Shown one piece after another: positions 1 through 10,129 of a DNA stretch of 64,000 nt. Source of the stretch: Ampelomyces quisqualis (Eukaryota > Ascomycota > Dothideomycetes > Pleosporales > Phaeosphaeriaceae); contig JAGTXZ010000018.1 in NCBI GenBank assembly GCA_018398575.1, positions 2,604,001 to 2,668,000 of the forward strand, in the 5' to 3' direction. Position 1 is the stretch's first letter. Every line of letters starts with the position of its first letter. Made by a program: the position numbers and the translations under genes. Below the pieces are notes generated by a model that saw nothing but the letters and a program-made list of their open reading frames with translations, made no database searches and was not told the DNA's origin.

Positions 1-1
1 A

Positions 2-640
2 ACCAAAGACCTTCAAACGTGGTCCGCATTCGACTCGAATGCCCTGGGTCTCAATGACGACCTCGACCTCTCCTTGAGCATTACTCCAGACCAGCAACGA
101 ACCAGACAACTTCCATCCTCATCCCGGCCCCAACCTCATCGCTCCATACTGCGCCCAACGCCAGCACGGCCAAACACGTTTCCACCACCGCACTCCGCAC
201 TCCGTCCCCCACCACAAACCATACCCGAAGACTCCATCCTTGACCCAGCATTTGCCGCAGAGCTGGACAGAGACTTTGCCGATCCCTCGGCCTTCTGGTC
301 TAGCAACACCCCTCTACCCAGCGTGTCTACCCTTGGACGTCCGGGATACCTCAAAACGCCTAGTAAGCGCTCCGTTGTGCGCGCCAAAAGACCGGAATTA
401 CCTGCGAGCCCGGAGAAGAGGGAGAGAGTGTTGAGCCCTGTGCGAAGAAACTTGGGGGCGCTAAGTGCGCCCCCGGAGAGGTGGGGAGGGGCCGGCTTCG
501 GAAGTGCAGTGGAGGGGGGAGTGACTAGTTTCCAGAGACGATTGAGGGCCGGGGGATTTGGCAGGAGCCTTGCACCGCTGCAGAGAGGGGGGAGGGGGAA
601 GGGGAGGGTTGGCTTTGGGGATGTTAGTCATATGGAGTAG
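2..640 (+). CDS. C-terminal part of an unrecognised low-complexity protein (5' end outside window)
   Basis: An open frame enters at the left edge and stops at 638-640, giving about 212 C-terminal residues. I do not recognise a family. The protein is rich in Pro, Ser and Arg, with a proline-rich stretch (SILRPTPARP, then FPPPHSALRPPP), an acidic patch (ILDPAFAAELDRDFADP), TP and SP dipeptides (LKTPSKR, LPASPEK, VLSPVRR) and a Gly/Arg-rich tail. The SP/TP sites next to basic residues look like proline-directed kinase targets, as in nuclear or cell-cycle regulators; that is inference. There is no ATG near the start, so the beginning of the gene lies to the left. It points towards the small secreted-peptide gene on the opposite strand. 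Confidence 0.55.
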   Translation, partial: TKDLQTWSAFDSNALGLNDDLDLSLSITPDQQRTRQLPSSSRPQPHRSILRPTPARPNTFPPPHSALRPPPQTIPEDSILDPAFAAELDRDFADPSAFWSSNTPLPSVSTLGRPGYLKTPSKRSVVRAKRPELPASPEKRERVLSPVRRNLGALSAPPERWGGAGFGSAVEGGVTSFQRRLRAGGFGRSLAPLQRGGRGKGRVGFGDVSHME

Positions 641-1001
641 ATTGGCAGTCTGTAGGATGCAATATTACTGGTGCTCATGTTCAGCTGGTACTCTCCTGGA
701 CACAGTATCACTAGTGCTCAGATCTAGCCTCGTAGTCTACAGAACATTTGTTACAAGTCACCATCAGGACGCGAAGCAAACCACACACATTCGAAGATTA
801 AAAAATGCATTTATCCTGAAATATCCCCAAGTGGAGAAGTCCAGAATTCAACTTCTAAAATGAATGTGGTGCTTCCTACCCGTGAAACAATGCTCTTCCC
901 TTCACTTCCAACAGCCCTCGGTCATGGTAGCGCAACGGCGATCTATGTATCTCTTCAGAACAACTGACAACACAATGCTGCGTCCGGGAGGATACATACG
1001 T
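641..1001. other. intergenic, between convergent 3' ends
   Basis: This stretch holds the 3' flank of the left-edge gene and of the minus-strand secreted-peptide gene. Only short shadow frames are present. No further gene, repeat or RNA is seen. Confidence 0.5.
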
Positions 1002-1272
1002 CTACGCGTCGGTGCTCTTAGCGTCAGATGCTTCGACCGTCTTAGTGACGGTGATGACCTTCGTGGACTTGTCGCCGGACTGTATAGTCGTTAGCATTTG
1101 TTGTTTGAAGACGGTAACGACTGGGTAAGGAAGTGCTTGTATGTGCCGGGAAGGTGGGGACAGATGAGACGTGGTGAGGGGCGTGTATGCTTCCAGATGT
1201 GACTTGACTTACGTTAGCGGCAGCGAGACCGACAAGGCCGAGGAGGCCAGCGACGACGGCAAAGAACTTCAT
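1002..1272 (-). CDS. small secreted peptide precursor, 45 residues, two exons
   Basis: Exons 1272-1213 and 1079-1002 (minus). Exon 1 encodes a textbook signal peptide: MKFF, then a hydrophobic Val/Ala/Gly/Leu core, with probable cleavage after the Ala-Ala run. The intron (1080-1212, 133 bp) has donor GTAAGT and a strong branch/acceptor pair, GCTAACGACTATACAG. Exon 2 adds a 25-residue Lys/Thr/Val/Ser/Asp-rich tail with a repeated TVTKTVE-like rhythm and no cysteine. Splicing is in phase (20 + 26 codons). An unspliced 112-residue reading starting at 1380 is possible but ignores the clear splice signals and the better ATG. It is too small and cysteine-free for a typical effector call. A role as a secreted peptide or a cell-surface component is inference only. 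Confidence 0.62.
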
Positions 1273-1896
1273 GGTAGTGGGTAGGTGGTTTGGGTGGGCT
1301 GGGTGGGTGGTAGATAGGTTGACTTGGAAGGTTGATTGATGGACTGGAAGACTTGCTGAACGTGGTGAAGGGGATTTCACAAAGACATTCTGGCCTTTTT
1401 ATACATTTTCTTCTTGGTTTTAGGCTTGGGTGTTAGAGATGCGGGCCTGGTATTGATGGTCGGTTGAGGGCCGATCCGCTCGGAACTGGTGTTGGGGTGG
1501 TAGGCTTGTGTATACTAAGGCTGCAGGCGAGGGGTAGAGGATATAATAGCCTAAAAATAGTGGGAATGTGACCGTGTCGTGATACTTAGCAAGGTTGCTG
1601 TTGTTTACGTTGCATTGTGGTTGTTCGGTAGAGAATTTACTGTTGAGGAAGGGATTTGTCAATTCGTGATAGCAGCCCAAAGTTGCTGTGTCAATACAGT
1701 ATGTGCGGAAACGGTCAAGACCTTCGCTTCATATTGCGCAAGAGATACCTTAAAGTCATACTGTAGTTTCATCCCACGAAATTTATTGTTCATTATTCGA
1801 AATTGTTTGTGCAACTTGCATGCCTCCTTGCCCTGAACCGACATACAACATCTTACCAGCTCATCGTACTCCTGATGTTACATACTGAGACTCGCT
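1273..1896. other. intergenic / upstream of secreted-peptide gene
   Basis: This is the promoter side of the secreted-peptide gene and the 3' side of the next minus-strand gene. A pyrimidine-purine tract lies near 1290-1400, and tatacatt (1396-1405) could be a TATA-like element. Nothing else is recognised. Confidence 0.4.
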
Positions 1897-3213
1897 TCAG
1901 GGAATCCATGCGTCCCAAAATCTTTCCACGATCTCGTCTGGTAGAGCGACCGTCTTCGACTTGGTCTCATACACCACGATTGGTTGTCCTTTCCCCATCG
2001 AGGTCAGAACCGCTGACCCGTCGCTTGTCTGCTCCTTCACCACAGTCCGCAGCTCCCGTAATAGCCACGCGAGCTTTTGCAGACCCGGCTGATACTTCAT
2101 CTCCCAATCCTCAAAATCCTTTTCGCTGGCGCGTAGGACATCAGCCCGCTTGAGCAAACCCTCCTTGTGTCGACCCAGAAAGCATGTTGGTGTACGGCCG
2201 AACCACATCTGCTCCATCGGCTTGGTCTTATCATTGCTTTTGAGTTCTATGGTCAGGAAGTGCGGAGTGAGTATTCCTTGGGAGATGATTGAGGTTCGCT
2301 GCGGACCGGAATGCGCAATGCCCTCCACTGGGCCGTCTTCCGCGGCATATAGTGGATGAGGCACGAACGGGGCGTCGATATCGTACGTCGTATTTGAAAC
2401 GCGAGCGTCAGCCTCGATTCTAACGACCATGTCGAGTCCACCGAAGTCGTATCTGAGCATTCGATGGTGACCCTCGGCATCCTCCAGCTCAGGATCCTCG
2501 GCAGTGAAGTACTTCTCGAAGCTGTGCCCGTATGATCCCTCCGGCGACCCAACTTTGGCTCTGAGCACTTTTCGTCCGAGGAATAGTGTGGTGCCGACCA
2601 TGTTGAGGTCAAGATGGAAGTTCTGGGAGGACTTGTTGTTCAACACCTTGAGCAGTTGCTGTAAAGTACTGCGGTTTGCCACAACATCAATGTCGTCAAA
2701 CCGCATATCTGGGTTCAAAAGCGAAAGAGCTTGGAACATTGGTTCGAACTGATGGGTCGGCACACGTTCGGCATGTTGGTCCAGCCAATACTGACCATCG
2801 TCTGGGTCGAGTTGTATGCCCTCGAAAGCCGCCTCATCCTGACCATCTTCCACCTTCGCGTCTCCCGCGCTCGTCTTGACTCCAGTTTCATCCTTGCCTC
2901 CCTCTGTTGGGGTTGCAAATTCGCGCGCACTGAATGCTGAAGGGGTACCTGGTACGTATATAGTTGGCGAATTTATCTGCTTCCAACTATAACTCGCGAT
3001 AACTTCGTAGCCCTTCTTCATGGTCACCTCGTTTTTGCTTTGCTGTACATCGTCGGTTGTCAAACTCAGAACAACGCGGTCTTCGTTTGCGTTTGCTAGC
3101 ATCCATGTTGTATCCTTGATCTTTCTTTGTGGCACCTCAATTGTCTGCTCTTCGATTGCGGCCCCCGTTGCGCCTTCCTCTGTTTGAGTAAAGGTGTCTG
3201 TGTAGTTTGGCAT
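1897..3213 (-). CDS. conserved fungal protein with PD-(D/E)XK-like signature
   Basis: A 438-residue reading from the Met at 3213 (MPNYTDTF...). The same frame is open to 3501, but that extension looks like leader sequence. The N-terminal third contains YEVIASYSWKQ followed by PTIYVPGTPSAF; an acidic linker follows. The C-terminal half has FDDIDVVANRSTLQQLL and LDLNMVGTTLFLGRK. It then has YDFGGLDMVVRIEAD and, about 55 residues on, FLTIELKSND. The G-x-D ... E-x-K arrangement between hydrophobic strands matches the PD-(D/E)XK nuclease superfamily core, as in Rai1/Dxo decapping proteins. From memory, similar Ascomycota proteins are often auto-named geranylgeranyl pyrophosphate synthetase, but no DDxxD prenyl-synthase motif is visible here, so that name would be wrong. 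The nuclease role is inference. Confidence 0.6.
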   Translation of the reverse strand: MPNYTDTFTQTEEGATGAAIEEQTIEVPQRKIKDTTWMLANANEDRVVLSLTTDDVQQSKNEVTMKKGYEVIASYSWKQINSPTIYVPGTPSAFSAREFATPTEGGKDETGVKTSAGDAKVEDGQDEAAFEGIQLDPDDGQYWLDQHAERVPTHQFEPMFQALSLLNPDMRFDDIDVVANRSTLQQLLKVLNNKSSQNFHLDLNMVGTTLFLGRKVLRAKVGSPEGSYGHSFEKYFTAEDPELEDAEGHHRMLRYDFGGLDMVVRIEADARVSNTTYDIDAPFVPHPLYAAEDGPVEGIAHSGPQRTSIISQGILTPHFLTIELKSNDKTKPMEQMWFGRTPTCFLGRHKEGLLKRADVLRASEKDFEDWEMKYQPGLQKLAWLLRELRTVVKEQTSDGSAVLTSMGKGQPIVVYETKSKTVALPDEIVERFWDAWIP

Positions 3214-4313
3214 GTTGTTTTTTCCATGGAACAATCGCGCGCACTTGATGAGTGAGTTCCAAAGGTCGGTTAGGAAATGTGAGAGGGAGCGAGTAAAAGG
3301 CATGTGAAGAGTCGAGGCCAGGCTTGAGTAAGAGAGTTTTAGTGAGAGAAACTGTCGCCCTGTATGAGTAGGGAAGGATATGAGTTCATGTTGGTGACCA
3401 AGGGAATCCCGACCTGCTTCCACAGCACTTGGAACTGGCTGAAGTAGCATTGTTAGACCATGAAGGACCGACAAGGCGTAATCCGACAGTGTATAACCCA
3501 TAGCCTTCTACAATGCTAAGCTGATGATTGCGAGCCAGACTACCGCGACGATTGTGTAACTGAGCATGTTGGGCGTGCGAGTATGGACTCTTCGACGTTC
3601 GATCTATCGGAGAGGAACTCAATTCAATCGTGACAAAATTTATTAGAGATGGACTTATATAAATGAACTTGAGGACAGTTGGCACAAGTGACTAGAGCGG
3701 GCTTTATTTTGCGTTCCATGGTCGAGACCTCACGATTGTTTGGAACCATATCAGATTTTCCAGAACAGATTAGGGTGCACGTAGTTCAGCTCCTATTCGT
3801 CATCCTCGATAGCTAATGGGTCAGAAATTCTGCTCAAATATCTCATTCGAAAAATGTTACTCGTATGTGCCAATTCGATCGCATACAAGTTCCTGACTGA
3901 GTATACCAGAAACGACTTACTAGGCAGTTAGTCGACTTTAAAGCGACCACCACCCCTCTGAGACCCAGCTCATCGCCAAAGTTTGTGCGGCAGTACTGAT
4001 CAGATCCTTTTGCTTCCTTCGGTAGACTCTCCGAGTATTATGGACGAGATAGGGAATTTCCGCAATTCGGATTCGTAGTAAAAGATGTCGAATTGAGACT
4101 GTGGGAGATGTATACGCTTGTCGCCCGACCAAATCGCTCCCAGCGGTAGGTCTAAGAGACTCTGTTTCTTCTTACGCAACTTACGTCGCCCTCTTGTACC
4201 CAGTCTCGATTCATCGGCATAACTAAGAGGGTGACACAGTAGATTGGTCGGGCCAATTTCGGCAGTATTACCCCGGAATTCTTTCACGAAACACCCGCGA
4301 ACTTAACGCATTC
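3214..4313. other. intergenic, divergent promoters
   Basis: This lies between two divergently transcribed genes (PD-(D/E)XK-like, minus; deformylase, plus). Only short overlapping frames occur. A possible leader exon of the minus gene may sit at 3214-3501. No RNA gene or repeat is seen. Confidence 0.4.
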
Positions 4314-5444
4314 GTGTCCGAGGTCAGTTTCGACCTTTTCCCAGACAGAGATATGCTTCTTCGGCCAGTGACACGCGTTTGCACTCGATCCCTCAAAACA
4401 TCAGCACGGGCAAACTCGGTCCAGCAATCGCTCCAAGCCTTTACCGGTATATCACCTTGCCGAAACCGGCAAAACACATTTCCCAATTTTTCTATCAAAG
4501 AGTCATTAACGAGTCGACGCGCCATAACATCTTCAACTTCCCAATTCAAACAGATCGGCTCAAAAGAAGCGCAACGGATCTCAACGTCCTCGAAAATGCC
4601 CGGTGACGATCACTACTTGACGCTACAATGCCCGGACAAGGCGGGCATTGTGTACGCTGTCACGGGTTTGCTGGCGAAGGAAAACCTCACGATTCTGGAC
4701 TTGCAGCAATTCTCGGACCCGGACTCGAAGACTTTCTTCATGCGCGTGCATTTTGGCCATGCAGCTAAACTCGGCAGCCTGCAAGAGAGCATGAAAAAGC
4801 TGGCCGCAGACATGCAAATGGACTACCAAATTCGGCGCGTAGACGAAAAGCCCAAAATCCTCATCATGGTCTCCAAGATCGGCCATTGTCTAAACGATCT
4901 GCTTTTCCGCGTCAAGTCCGGCCAACTGAAAGTCGAAGTCCCCATCATCGTGTCGAATCATCCCGAGTTCGCGGAGCTGGCGAAGAATAACGGCATCGAG
5001 TTCCATCATCTTCCTGTGACCAAAGATACCAAAGAGAATCAAGAGGCGCAAATCCTAGACTTAATCGCAAAATACAACATCGATCTTGTTGTTCTGGCGC
5101 GCTACATGCAGGTTTTGTCGCCTCGCTTGTGCATAGAAATGTCTGGCAAGATCATCAACATCCACCATTCTTTCTTGCCGAGTTTCAAGGGCGCGAAACC
5201 ATACCACCAAGCTTATGAGCGTGGTGTCAAGATTATTGGCGCGACGGCACATTTCGTTACTGCGGATTTGGACGAAGGTCCCATCATTGAGCAAAGGGTC
5301 GCGAGGGTTGATCATGCGCTGAGTCCCAAGGAATTGGTGGAAGAGGGAAGCAACGTTGAAAGCCAAGTTCTCGCAGCTGCGGTCAAGTGGTGGAGCGAGA
5401 AGCGAGTGTTCTTGAACGGTGTCAAGACTGTCGTGTTCAGCTAG
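4314..5444 (+). CDS. purU: formyltetrahydrofolate deformylase, probable mitochondrial presequence
   Basis: Hydrolyses 10-formyl-THF to formate and THF in one-carbon metabolism. The core begins at MPGDDHYL (4596), with an ACT regulatory domain over about 75 residues (TLQCPDKAGIVYAVTGLLA...). The formyltransferase fold follows. Its catalytic residues are visible as Asn in IIVSNHPEF, His in NIHHSFLPSFKG and Asp in TADLDEGPIIEQ. That core (282 residues) matches the bacterial PurU length. Upstream the frame stays open for 94 more codons. From the Met at 4353 the leader reads MLLRPVTRVCTRSLKTSARA, which is basic, hydroxylated and free of acidic residues, like a mitochondrial presequence. Starts at 4353 (mitochondrial) and 4596 (cytosolic) are both credible. 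There is no intron in the core. Confidence 0.9.
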   Translation: MSEVSFDLFPDRDMLLRPVTRVCTRSLKTSARANSVQQSLQAFTGISPCRNRQNTFPNFSIKESLTSRRAITSSTSQFKQIGSKEAQRISTSSKMPGDDHYLTLQCPDKAGIVYAVTGLLAKENLTILDLQQFSDPDSKTFFMRVHFGHAAKLGSLQESMKKLAADMQMDYQIRRVDEKPKILIMVSKIGHCLNDLLFRVKSGQLKVEVPIIVSNHPEFAELAKNNGIEFHHLPVTKDTKENQEAQILDLIAKYNIDLVVLARYMQVLSPRLCIEMSGKIINIHHSFLPSFKGAKPYHQAYERGVKIIGATAHFVTADLDEGPIIEQRVARVDHALSPKELVEEGSNVESQVLAAAVKWWSEKRVFLNGVKTVVFS

Positions 5445-5895
5445 AGTGGAATCCTCTAGGGTCCGATGATTAGTATTTACTGCCATGTCGACGCTTGCAC
5501 AGTTCATCGTAGTAATATTCAGGGATTGTGTAGCATCTGGAAAACTTTGCGCGATGAGTTTCGATAGCGCAGGCCGACGAGTGATGATTCTTCCTAGGTT
5601 TTGGCGCAAAGCATACCATTTTATATCAATCATACTGTTCTCCATCTCTTTCATCACTTTTCGTTTCTTCAGTCTTGCATATAGAACGCCCCGTCGGATT
5701 GGTCCTACCTCCAACACGACTCCAAACGCGCAATGACCAATGCCTTCATAGCTATTACCAGCCTGGTAATCGGCCTCTTGATGGTCGTTGAGGACGACGA
5801 ATTAGAGTCGCGTATGGACAAGTTCGATGGGGAATGGATCATTTCCAAGACTCGCGCCGCGGCTGATATCGTCAAGTGTAGTGTTTCGAGTAGTC
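5445..5895. other. intergenic, with a possible gene fragment next to the transposon
   Basis: The frame 5733-5915 contains ESRMDKFDGEWIISKTRA, which resembles the C-terminal strand of SnoaL/NTF2-like proteins. It runs straight into the target site of the non-LTR element. It may be a relic of a gene broken by that insertion, but no convincing continuation is seen beyond 19,550. The evidence is weak. Confidence 0.25.
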
Positions 5896-5908
5896 ACCAA
5901 ATTATGCG
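5896..5908. repeat. left target-site duplication of the non-LTR element (13 bp)
   Basis: ACCAAATTATGCG here is repeated exactly at 19538-19550, on the other side of the whole transposon block. The first bases could partly belong to the CCAA tail, so the true duplication is 9-13 bp. Confidence 0.8.
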
Positions 5909-6089
5909 GCACTGAACACCAACTTTTGTGAAAATTGGGATCCTTGAATTCAAGGCCAATTTTGACATCAATTTGAAGCCACAGGCTTCCCTTTCCCTTC
6001 TATCGCGTCTATTTGCCCTCTTGACCACCGCTGTTGCTGTGGTTGGAGATGGCAGATGTGACTCCTCAAAGAGAGCTACTTGCTGGCAA

Positions 6090-7248
6090 CTCTAACAACA
6101 CTAGACTACTAGATCTAGAGTCGCTAAGCTAGCAGAACCTCCGCACCTTAAGGAGGATAAGACAGCTGTCCTTTAGAGGCGTACTTGTCTTAATCTTTAA
6201 CCTTAGTAGTAGTGCGGGTAACAGAAGAAGCGCAACTAAGGCAGTAGAGGAGCAGATCTAGTCTCTCTAAGCAGCTACTAGAGCACGCTATAACGTTATC
6301 TAGGCCTTTGCTAACACATTTAATAGCTGCGCGCAAAGATTTATAAGCCTTTAGGAAGCCTATATTGCTGCAGGGCTTTGTAAAGACCTTATTGCTACGC
6401 TTACAAGCTCTTTTAATTCTACTACTACTAGCTGCCCTATACGCTAAACTTAGTCTGTTACCTTCTCTAACAGCAAAACAGATACCTCTATAGCAGCTTC
6501 TGCTTCTTAGCGCACCTAGGCAAGCGTTGCCAGCTCTTCTTCTACCTACAGCAGCAGACCTAACACCTCTTAAAGCACAGCTTTAGCTAGAGGATTTAAG
6601 GGCATAACAACAGCCTAGACAGGTATAGCGCACCTCTAAAAGCAGACGCTAAGAATAAATAACTAGATCCTAATTGCTGCTCTAGTAACTATCCTATTGT
6701 ATTAGTAAGAAACCTTTGCAATTAGATAAGCTATTTGCGTAGATATTCTAGAAATTACTCTAAAAGATATCTTTAAAATTACTTCTATAAGAATAGAATA
6801 GGCTATTACTCTCTTCTTAAGTGCAATTAAAGATTAGCTTATAGAGTAGAAGAACTAGCGCCTTATAGTTAGGGCTGCACTAGGTAAGCAAGCCTATCTA
6901 CTAGAAGTCTAGTATAACTACGTAGTCTAAGGAGTTGCTAGCTTATACAACTTAGTAGCTAGTACGCTAATTTTAGTTACTAAAGCTTTAGTTACCTAGG
7001 AAGTTAAGTTATAGGTAAAGGTAGAGCTATACAGCTACTAACTCTCTTAACGCAGCGTAAATTGTAATAGGACATACACTTAAATTATCTTCTTCTTGTC
7101 TCTAGTCCTTATATTCTAGCTCTTTAGCTAAAGCTAATAAGCTAAGGAAATTAAAAAGTTAGCAAAAATCTAACGCTATAATAATAGCTGTTAGAGTTAT
7201 TGCAACAGAGCTAAATGTAATAAGAAAGCAAGATGTAGCTACTACAGC
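6090..7248 (+). pseudogene. LINE ORF1 (gag-like), 5' segment, RIP-destroyed
   Basis: This stretch is crowded with TAG/TAA and almost devoid of TGG, TGA, CCA and TCA. Just before the Gypsy insertion a Cys-rich run of codons appears (7189-7234: Cys, Cys, Cys, Cys within 15 codons). It reads on in the same frame beyond the Gypsy element, after one copy of ACAGC is removed. This fits the nucleic-acid-binding part of a Tad-type ORF1 protein. Confidence 0.55.
7244..7248. repeat. 5-bp target-site duplication ACAGC, left copy (Gypsy)
   Basis: ACAGC directly precedes the 5' LTR and is repeated at 14345-14349 directly after the 3' LTR. Five bp is the usual Ty3/Gypsy integrase stagger. Confidence 0.85.
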
Positions 7249-7547
7249 TGTAACAAGCACATACAAACACATGTTACATCTAATACCTTATAAAGGCTTA
7301 GTAACAGATTATATAGGAAGCTAGCAGATTAGAACTAAAAGCGCTCTAACAGCGCTCTAACTTAGCTGCTACGCCTACTATAAATATAAGCCTATAGCAT
7401 AGATAGAAGACAAGTTTCTCTTGTCCTTCTGTACAAGACCTATAGGTGTATAGCCAATCTAGAATCTCTAATACAATACGCACTCCTATATGCCTCTAAT
7501 ACGTATCTAATTTAATCCTAATAGCTATACCTACCTGCGTTGTTATA
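7249..7547 (+). repeat. 5' LTR of Gypsy element (299 bp)
   Basis: Starts TGTAACAAGC and ends CGTTGTTATA. It aligns without gaps in length to 14046-14344. The two LTRs differ at scattered sites, nearly all C/T or G/A, so the LTRs were mutated independently by RIP and cannot be used as a clean insertion clock. Confidence 0.92.
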
Positions 7548-8903
7548 TTACAAGAGAAACTTTATCCTGCTAGTAATAGTATTTAGATAATATTGCTATT
7601 TACTTTTAAAAAGATTGCGTTAAAACGTCTAGAACTCTATCTAAATTAGATCTGTTTACAACCTTAAATCTATTAAACACAGTTAGAATCCCTTAGATCT
7701 TCTAATAGCTAAAGCCTTTAGGTTTAGATCTTTCTATTAACACACAGTTAGAATTACTTTAGTAAAAGTTGCGTTTAGCGCTACAATAGAAACTTAGAAA
7801 CTATTAATAACCTAAGAGTATTAGAGGCAACGCTAATAACTCCCCCTAAAGAACTAACTCTAGGAGCCTTTCCCTAAGATAACTTTATATTAACTGTAAC
7901 AACCTAGCAACAGAGTACTAAAGTAAAAAAGACAGACACTAAAGAACTCTCTTAGTCTAGAGCTGCACTAAATCTAACCCCTGCTTAAATAGAGGTTAAT
8001 TAATTACAACAAGATTTGAAACAGGCTCTAGCAAAAATTAATTCTCTTAAGAAAAGACTAACTCTATTAGTAGGACTAGACAAGCCTCTACCTACTACTA
8101 AATTACCCTAAAACAATTCTGCACCCTGCTGTTTATCTAACAGCTCTACATCTAAGTACTTATATTGCTATAAAAGCTCTTGCTAACTTTAACAATCTAA
8201 AAAAACGCCTAATATAGACAATCTTAGCAATAGAAAAGATCTTACCTTCTGCTAATAGCAAGCCTTAATCTAAGATTAACTTAAAATTAACTTAGATTAC
8301 TATTAGACTAAAAGACAACGCATAGCCTTAGTATAGGGCTATACTACAAGATTAGCTAAGGGCTATCTTAAGCTATAATATTTATTAGATACTAATTAAG
8401 AGCAATTCTAGAACGCTAAGCAAATAGTTAAGCTACTTAAGTTCTATTTTATTACAAGTAACAAGGTAGCTAAAAGCTATACAGTGTTTAATTAATTGCA
8501 GATAACAAAGAAGGAAACGTTCTCTTTGTTTAAAGCTAGGTTTTTAAGTTCTGCAGTTAAGAGACAAGTACTCTCTTTAGAGTAGTTTTACTACTTGTAG
8601 ACTAAGATTACGCTAGGGTTACAAGCCCCTAACCTAGGATTTAGGCACTAATAGAAGAACTTATTTAATTAGATAGTAGAACACCTTACTGCATATAATA
8701 TAGAGCAGAAGAACAACCCTATACTAAGCATAACACTAGCTACTGCTAAGTTGCTAATTAGGTTAGCTCTACAACAGAATTTAGAGCTAAATTAGACTAC
8801 TACTACTAACGCTCTAACAAATTCTGCGCTAGCCTATTAATCTACAACAGTGCGTCTTTCTACAAAGACTTCTAAGCTAGAACAACAAAAGACCTCTAGT
8901 AGT

Positions 8904-8945
8904 TGTTATAATTGTAGTAAGCTAAGATACTACTCTAGTAACTGC
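8904..8945 (+). pseudogene. Gypsy gag zinc knuckle
   Basis: Reads Cys-x2-Cys-x4-(Tyr)-x4-Cys. The Tyr codon TAC stands where the family has His (CAC), one C-to-T change away. It marks the nucleocapsid end of gag; the gag region extends roughly 7.9-9.05 kb. Confidence 0.75.
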
Positions 8946-9169
8946 ATAAAGCCTTGTGTGCGTTAGATTAAAGCTGTAGAAGTAGATAAGTATAAAAATG
9001 CTTAAGAGCAACCTAATTAGAAGGTATATTGTACAAGAAACAGAAGCGCCTAGAAAGATACTCTTTTCTAGGCCTAAGCTGTTACAATCTATTCTACCTT
9101 AACCTTTCCTATTTGTTTTGCAGTTCTTATTTTCTTATACCTACGCTTCTTTATAACTAAGGCCTTAGC

Positions 9170-9230
9170 TTACGCCTTAATACTCTTGTTAACACTAGTA
9201 CTTAAGGTTTCTTATTTTTGAATTTACAAA
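9170..9230 (+). pseudogene. Gypsy aspartic protease core
   Basis: The active-site triplet of retroviral-type proteases (Asp-Thr-Gly) appears at 9191-9199 as Asn-Thr-Ser. Both changes are G-to-A in TGA and TGG contexts, as expected from the local mutation signature. Hydrophobic residues and Phe-Leu follow, as in the family. Confidence 0.55.
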
Positions 9231-10129
9231 TTGTTTTATCTGTTTCTAAAGCCTTGTAGCAACCTATCTAGAAGCTCTCCTTCTAGGTTTAGGTGCGCAG
9301 CTTTAAGGATTAGATTACTTCTTTAGTTACTTAATATATTTAACTACACTTAAATATTAATAGCTAAAAGATTTTAAACTGTCTATTTCTTATCCTTAAT
9401 CTTAGGTCTTAGGATTGTATACTTAGCCTCTAATAGTTAAGACAATTTAAGATTTAATTAGACACAGATAGGTTACAGTTTATTTAGCTATCTAAGTACC
9501 CCTGTTTATACAATTCTTTACCCTCTATTTCTACTATTCTACATTAAGCTATAGTGCTAGCTACTGTCTATCTTAATGTGTAATAACGCAACGCCCTATA
9601 GGAGAAAGAAGACTATTATATCTAAAACAGTTCTTACTATTCTTCTTCTTCTATTTATTGTATTAAGAGATGCTTAAAGCTCCTATTAGCTTAAAAAATC
9701 TTAGAGATTTCTTATACTCTAACTAAGCAAACCCGCTTAGAGTCTAAATCCTCTCTAAGCACCTACATAGCTTTTATTTCTGCTAATGCATTTTACTTTA
9801 TTATAAAGAAGCCCTAGAACAAGTTCTTTATAATAAGCCTCTATAAGATTAACAGGATCCTTGCCTTTAAGGACAACGTAGACAATTAAAGCTAATTAGA
9901 TAAGAGATTACCTGCCTGCTACTTCTAGTATTAGAATGTATTTAGCAAGTTAGCAGCTAATTAATTGCCTTCTTACTGTTTGTATAATTACAAAATTGTT
10001 CTTAAAGAACTATTACTAAATGCGTTTAGTCCCCTGTACAAGCAGAATTAGGAGGAGCTTAAAGCTACTAAGGCCTACGTCTAAAAACACTTTTAGAAGG
10101 GTTTTATTAAGGCTAGCTAAAGCTCTTTT

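Noticed and set aside
1897..3213. Geranylgeranyl diphosphate synthase
   Set aside because: No aspartate-rich DDxxD motifs or helical prenyl-synthase pattern.
5061..5717. 218-codon minus-strand frame opposite the deformylase
   Set aside because: It overlaps the well-conserved deformylase C-terminus; a shadow frame with no motif.
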